Shown: in pieces, positions 60,793 through 64,000 of the stretch
Position numbering within the stretch: position 1 is the first letter of the stretch
Layout of the letters: each line of letters starts with the position of its first letter
Notes under the pieces: model-generated
Told to the model about the DNA's origin: nothing
The model's input: the letters and a program-made list of their open reading frames with translations, nothing else
The model's database searches: none
Position numbers and translations under genes: made by a program
Source of the DNA: Hyphomicrobiales bacterium
GTDB taxonomy: Bacteria; Pseudomonadota; Alphaproteobacteria; Rhizobiales; Rhizobiaceae
DNA: 64,000 nt
NCBI GenBank assembly: GCA_900473185.1
Contig: UCKU01000017.1
Coordinates: forward strand, 185,336-249,335
Direction of reading: 5' to 3'

Positions 60793-61430
60793 GCCTCATC
60801 CTTCTTCTTTTTGGCGGTCGGCTTTGCGACAGCGGCTGGCTTCTTTGTCGCGGCAGCGCGCTTCGGCTTCTCGACCGGTACCGCGACCAACGCAACCGCA
60901 TCAGCCTTGTCTGCGGCCTTCACACGCGGCTTGCGCACGGTCTTCGGTTTTTCGGCCACGGCGACCGGAGCAACGGTGGCGGCAGCGACCGGCTGCGGCG
61001 CAGGAACGACCGGCGGTGTTTCCGGCAGGCTCATCGACGGCGCCGGCACGGAAACTTCCGCAGGCGGCACTTCCGTCGCAGTCTCGGCGCCCTGCTCTAG
61101 CGGGCGCTGTTCTGCCGGCTTCTCGACCTTCGTCGAATTCTGCAGGTCGGCCTTGATCTCATTGCCCATCTGGCGCAGCGGGTTCATCGCCTCGCGCAGG
61201 CTGTTGACCGGGTTGAGCTTCTGGGCGTCGCTGATCGTGCTACGCACGTCGTCAAGCTCGGCTTCGCGCAGCGCTTCGTCGAACTGGGCACGAAATTCGC
61301 CCGCGACCTTGCGGGCACGTGCTGTCATCTTGCCGAAAGCGCGCAGCATCGGCGGCAGATCCTTGGGACCGACAACCACGATCAAAACGACCGCGATAAC
61401 CAAAAGTTCGGTCCAGCCAATATCGAACAT
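60789..61430 (-). CDS. tatB: Twin-arginine translocase subunit TatB
   Basis: A 213-residue TatB. The N-terminal TM hairpin is MFDIGWTELLVIAVVLIVVVGPKDLP followed by an amphipathic helix and a long Ala/Pro/Lys-rich C-terminal tail (AAVAKPTAKKKKDEA). The extended tail is usual in alphaproteobacteria. It lies 51 bp after tatA and overlaps tatC by 4 bp. Confidence 0.95.
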   Translation of the reverse strand: MFDIGWTELLVIAVVLIVVVGPKDLPPMLRAFGKMTARARKVAGEFRAQFDEALREAELDDVRSTISDAQKLNPVNSLREAMNPLRQMGNEIKADLQNSTKVEKPAEQRPLEQGAETATEVPPAEVSVPAPSMSLPETPPVVPAPQPVAAATVAPVAVAEKPKTVRKPRVKAADKADAVALVAVPVEKPKRAAATKKPAAVAKPTAKKKKDEA

Positions 61431-61481
61431 GCAAGGCTCCTGAACGGGCGGCGCGGGGGCAGCGCCCTTTCCCGTACGTGA

Positions 61482-61673
61482 TTACTTCGTTTCGTCGGCC
61501 TTGTGATCGACGGTCTTTGCCGCTTCCGGCGCGTCTTCGTCCGTCATGCCCTTCTTGAAGCTCTTGATGCCCTTGGCAACGTCGCCCATCAGTTCCGGGA
61601 TCTTGCCGCGACCGAACAACAAAAGCACGATGGCCAGAACGATAAGCCAGTGCCACATGCTAAAAGAACCCAT
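61482..61673 (-). CDS. tatA: Twin-arginine translocase subunit TatA
   Basis: A 63-residue TatA, the pore-forming subunit. MGSFSMWHWLIVLAIVLLLFGRGKIPELMGDVAKG is the TM helix plus hinge and amphipathic helix; a short acidic tail follows. It is the first gene of the tatABC unit, about 180 bp downstream of scpB. Confidence 0.96.
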   Translation of the reverse strand: MGSFSMWHWLIVLAIVLLLFGRGKIPELMGDVAKGIKSFKKGMTDEDAPEAAKTVDHKADETK

Positions 61674-61856
61674 TACCCATACTCCCTGTTGCGATGTTCC
61701 CTCGATGTAAGAATTTCCGATACGGTTTCCAACATCAATCCTTCTGGATTGAGCTTAATGTCACGGTATCGGCCTTTGTGACAAGTCATTCATCCATCGA
61801 AAAGTCGTGATTGACATTGTTTTGCGCGGGCGTGGCAAAAGCAAGACCAAGCTTCG

Positions 61857-62579
61857 TTATTCCTCGGAAGCGCCGCCGGGGGCGAGCAGTCCGAGTTCCT
61901 CGAGATCCATCTGGGTGATCGGATCCTCATCCTCGGTCAGTTCGTCGTTCATGAGGGGCGAAGGAATATTGAAATTGGCGGGGATGCGGCCGGACAGGAG
62001 GCCGGCACCCTTCAGCTCTTCAAGGCCCGGCAGGTCGCGCAATTCCTCAAGGCCGAAATGGTCGAGAAAATCTCGCGTCGTGCCGAGCGTAACCGGTCGG
62101 CCCGGCGTGCGGCGGCGGCCGCGGAAACGCACCCAGCCCGCCTCCATCAGCACGTCGAGTGTGCCGCGGGAGGTCTGGACACCTCTGATATCCTCGATCT
62201 CGGCGCGCGTCACCGGCTGGTGATAGGCAATGATCGCAAGTACTTCGAGTGCTGCCCGGGAGAGTTTCTTGACCTCGTTCTCGTCGCGGCGGATGACGAA
62301 GGAAAGATCAGCCGCCGTGCGGAAGGCCCAGGCACTGTCGACCTGCACGAGATTGACGCCGCGCGGCGCGTACTGCTCCTTCAGGCGCAGCATGATCTCA
62401 TGCGCGTTAAATCCCTTCGGCAGACGTTCTGTGATGAAGCCTTCGGATACCGGCTGGGCGGAGGCGAAAACCAACGCTTCGGCTATGCGCTCCGCCTCTA
62501 TTTCAGCCTGCAGATCGCTGACAATGCCCTCGCCTTCCCCGTCTTCGCCTTCAAAGTCATCGTTTTGCGCGTCGATCAA
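61857..62579 (-). CDS. scpB: Segregation and condensation protein B
   Basis: A 240-residue ScpB, the winged-helix partner of ScpA in the SMC-ScpAB condensin. The core IAEALVFASAQPVSEGFITERLP, KLSRAALEVLAIIAYHQPVTRAEIEDIRGV and FGRRRTPGRP-like region (RGRRRTPGRPVTLGTT) are typical. Its start overlaps the scpA stop by 4 bp. Confidence 0.95.
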   Translation of the reverse strand: MIDAQNDDFEGEDGEGEGIVSDLQAEIEAERIAEALVFASAQPVSEGFITERLPKGFNAHEIMLRLKEQYAPRGVNLVQVDSAWAFRTAADLSFVIRRDENEVKKLSRAALEVLAIIAYHQPVTRAEIEDIRGVQTSRGTLDVLMEAGWVRFRGRRRTPGRPVTLGTTRDFLDHFGLEELRDLPGLEELKGAGLLSGRIPANFNIPSPLMNDELTEDEDPITQMDLEELGLLAPGGASEE

Positions 62580-63436
62580 TCCGACTGCTCCTGTTCGACC
62601 ACTTGCAAGGTGGCATGTTTCGGGCCGCGGCGCATGTAGATCGGCTGGAAGGCGCCATCCTGGCGTATTTCGAGCTTCCCTTCACGCACCAGCTCCAGCG
62701 AGGCGGCAAAGGCGCTGGCTACGGCAGTGACGCGCTCGGCGGGACTTGCGAGATAGCGCAGCAGATATTGTTCGAGCGCCGTCCAGTCGACGATATCGCC
62801 GATCAACTGGGTCAGCAGTTCACGGGCATCGGTAAGCGACCAGACATTGCGGCGCTCGATCGTCACCTGGGTGATCGCGTGGCGCTGGCGCAACGCCGCA
62901 TAGGCGCTCAAGAGGTCGTAGAGATTGGCATCATAATCGGACTGCTGGCGATCCGGGATATGCTCCGGCGCGCCGCGAGCGAAGATATCGCGACCGAGCC
63001 GGTTGCGATTGACGAGACCGTCGGCGACCTGGCGCATCGCTTCCAACCGCTTCAGGCGGAAGGCGAGCGTTGCAGCCATCTCCTCACCTGAAGGGCCGTC
63101 GTCCTTGACCTGCTGCGGGATCAACAGCCGCGATTTCAGGTAGGCGAGCCAGGCCGCCATGACGAGATAATCGGCGGCAAGCTCGATGCGGATACGCCGC
63201 GCGCTTTCGACGAACTGCAGATACTGCTCGGCAAGGGCCAGGACCGAAATGCGCGACAGATCGACCTTCTGGTTGCGGGCCAGATAAAGCAGGAGATCGA
63301 GCGGGCCTTCGAAGCCGGCGACATCAATCACCAGCGCCGGCTCGTGGGTGGCACGTTCCGAACCGTTCTCCTGCCACAGCTTGTCCATCGGCGTTGACGC
63401 CGCCTGAGACCGCTCCGTGCCCTTGATCGTGTTCAC
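62576..63436 (-). CDS. scpA: Segregation and condensation protein A
   Basis: A 286-residue kleisin that bridges SMC heads. The signature DVAGFEGPLDLLLYLARNQKVDLS is followed by VLALAEQYLQFVE, YLVMAAWLAYLKSRLLIP and a C-terminal winged helix. The GTG at 63436 has AGGG upstream and gives 25 bp to nagZ. The frame also opens at TTG 63475 (overlapping nagZ) and at ATG 63388 (270 residues), so the exact start is uncertain. Confidence 0.92.
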   Translation of the reverse strand: MNTIKGTERSQAASTPMDKLWQENGSERATHEPALVIDVAGFEGPLDLLLYLARNQKVDLSRISVLALAEQYLQFVESARRIRIELAADYLVMAAWLAYLKSRLLIPQQVKDDGPSGEEMAATLAFRLKRLEAMRQVADGLVNRNRLGRDIFARGAPEHIPDRQQSDYDANLYDLLSAYAALRQRHAITQVTIERRNVWSLTDARELLTQLIGDIVDWTALEQYLLRYLASPAERVTAVASAFAASLELVREGKLEIRQDGAFQPIYMRRGPKHATLQVVEQEQSD

Positions 63437-63461
63437 CCTACCCTGCCTTTCCGACCCCTGC

Positions 63462-64000
63462 TCAAGCTGTCGCAAACATCGCGTCGAATTCTGCTCTTAT
63501 CGTTGCCTCATCCGTAGCGTCAGTCGTCGGGAAACCTTCCTCGACCAGTTGTGCCCGCTCGCGCGCAAGACCTGCCAACGGCGGAACATTTGCCACGACC
63601 TCGCGCATCTCGTCCATATGGCCGTTGCAGTGCAGCACGATATCACAGCCGCCTGCAATGATATTCGCCGCTCGTTCACCAATCGTGCCGGCAAGCGCGT
63701 TCATCGAGGTATCGTCCGACAGCAGCAGTCCCTTGAAGCCGATCTCGGTGCGGATCACGTCATCGATCACCTTGCGGGAGGTGGTCGCCGGATTATCCGG
63801 GTCGATGGCCGTGAAGACGACATGGCAGGTCATCGCCATCAACTCGTCCTTCATGGCAACGAAGGGCGGGAAGTCGTGCGTTTCCAGCTCCCCGCGCGAC
63901 ACCGTTACAACGGGCAGCTCCAGATGTGAATCCGCAAAACCGCGCCCATGCCCTGGCATGTGCTTCATGACCGGCAGCAGGCCGCCGGCTTTCAGTCCCT
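63462..64000 (-). CDS. nagZ: Beta-N-acetylhexosaminidase NagZ, 5' end outside window
   Basis: The C-terminal part (at least 175 residues) of a glycoside hydrolase family 3 NagZ, which cleaves GlcNAc from recycled peptidoglycan muropeptides. The diagnostic KHMPGHGRGFADSHLELP lies near the window edge. GFKGLLLSDDTSMNALAG contains the catalytic Asp, and the C-terminal helix ends DAMFATA. The reading frame continues past 64000, so the ATG within KHMPGHG is not the start. It is directly upstream of scpA. Confidence 0.93.
   Translation of the reverse strand, partial: GLKAGGLLPVMKHMPGHGRGFADSHLELPVVTVSRGELETHDFPPFVAMKDELMAMTCHVVFTAIDPDNPATTSRKVIDDVIRTEIGFKGLLLSDDTSMNALAGTIGERAANIIAGGCDIVLHCNGHMDEMREVVANVPPLAGLARERAQLVEEGFPTTDATDEATIRAEFDAMFATA

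Overview
The window is a stretch of alphaproteobacterial core chromosome, almost certainly from a Rhizobiaceae species and most likely Rhizobium itself. Evidence: high-GC coding sequence throughout; a fused SecDF; TrmFO; an NDUFA12-type complex I subunit; a class I PHA synthase; a textbook alpha-r14-type sRNA with three anti-Shine-Dalgarno loops; short DUF1127 proteins; and gene orders typical of the group (accB-accC-aat-DUF2155-NDUFA12; scpA-scpB-tatABC-serS-surE-pcm-LysM/LytM; yajC-secDF-Mth938-phytoene-synthase-like). I see no prophage, insertion sequence, CRISPR array or integrative element.

Layout. 1-7 kb: TMEM43-like membrane protein, recJ, a small membrane protein, then an aminotransferase and homoserine dehydrogenase pair. 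7-15 kb: phaC, a Tlde1-type L,D-transpeptidase-like protein, a LysR regulator divergent from a HAD hydrolase and a class II aldolase, an aminotransferase and a DsbA-like oxidoreductase. 15-22 kb is the most distinctive region. It holds a NitT/TauT-type ABC transporter operon (binding protein, ATPase, permease) followed by a second binding-protein gene with its own copy of the promoter/leader. After that copy lies a roughly 150-bp permease fragment left by an internal deletion. An OmpR-type response regulator and TctE-like kinase follow on the other strand. 22-27 kb: aroQ, accB, accC, aat, DUF2155, NDUFA12 and two GNATs. 27-33 kb: gatB, gatA and gatC interleaved with more GNATs, one of them frameshifted, plus a YjhX-like protein. 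33-42 kb: MBL hydrolase, ruvX, small membrane proteins, a TetR regulator, map, radC, a DSP-like phosphatase, sthA and a B12-binding-type radical SAM protein.

42-50 kb: trigger factor, tRNA-Leu(UAG), a GDYXXLXY/DUF2157 membrane pair, the sRNA, two DUF1127 genes, two small proteins and trmFO. 50-54 kb: homologues of the complex I assembly factors NDUFAF6 and NDUFAF3 directly downstream of secDF and yajC. 54-64 kb: a DUF815 ATPase, then a long minus-strand block (nagZ, scpA, scpB, tatA, tatB, tatC, serS, surE, pcm and a LysM protein with a degenerate LytM domain) covering chromosome segregation, twin-arginine export and cell-wall remodelling.

The main new observation is that both binding-protein genes at 15-19 kb carry the same collinear promoter/leader module. 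It consists of two TGAAAG repeats exactly 11 bp apart, then, at identical spacing, a small hairpin containing a seven-codon reading frame. The 11-bp repeat is typical of OmpR/PhoB-family sites, and an OmpR-family regulator lies a few kilobases away. This suggests a local, testable two-component/transporter circuit.
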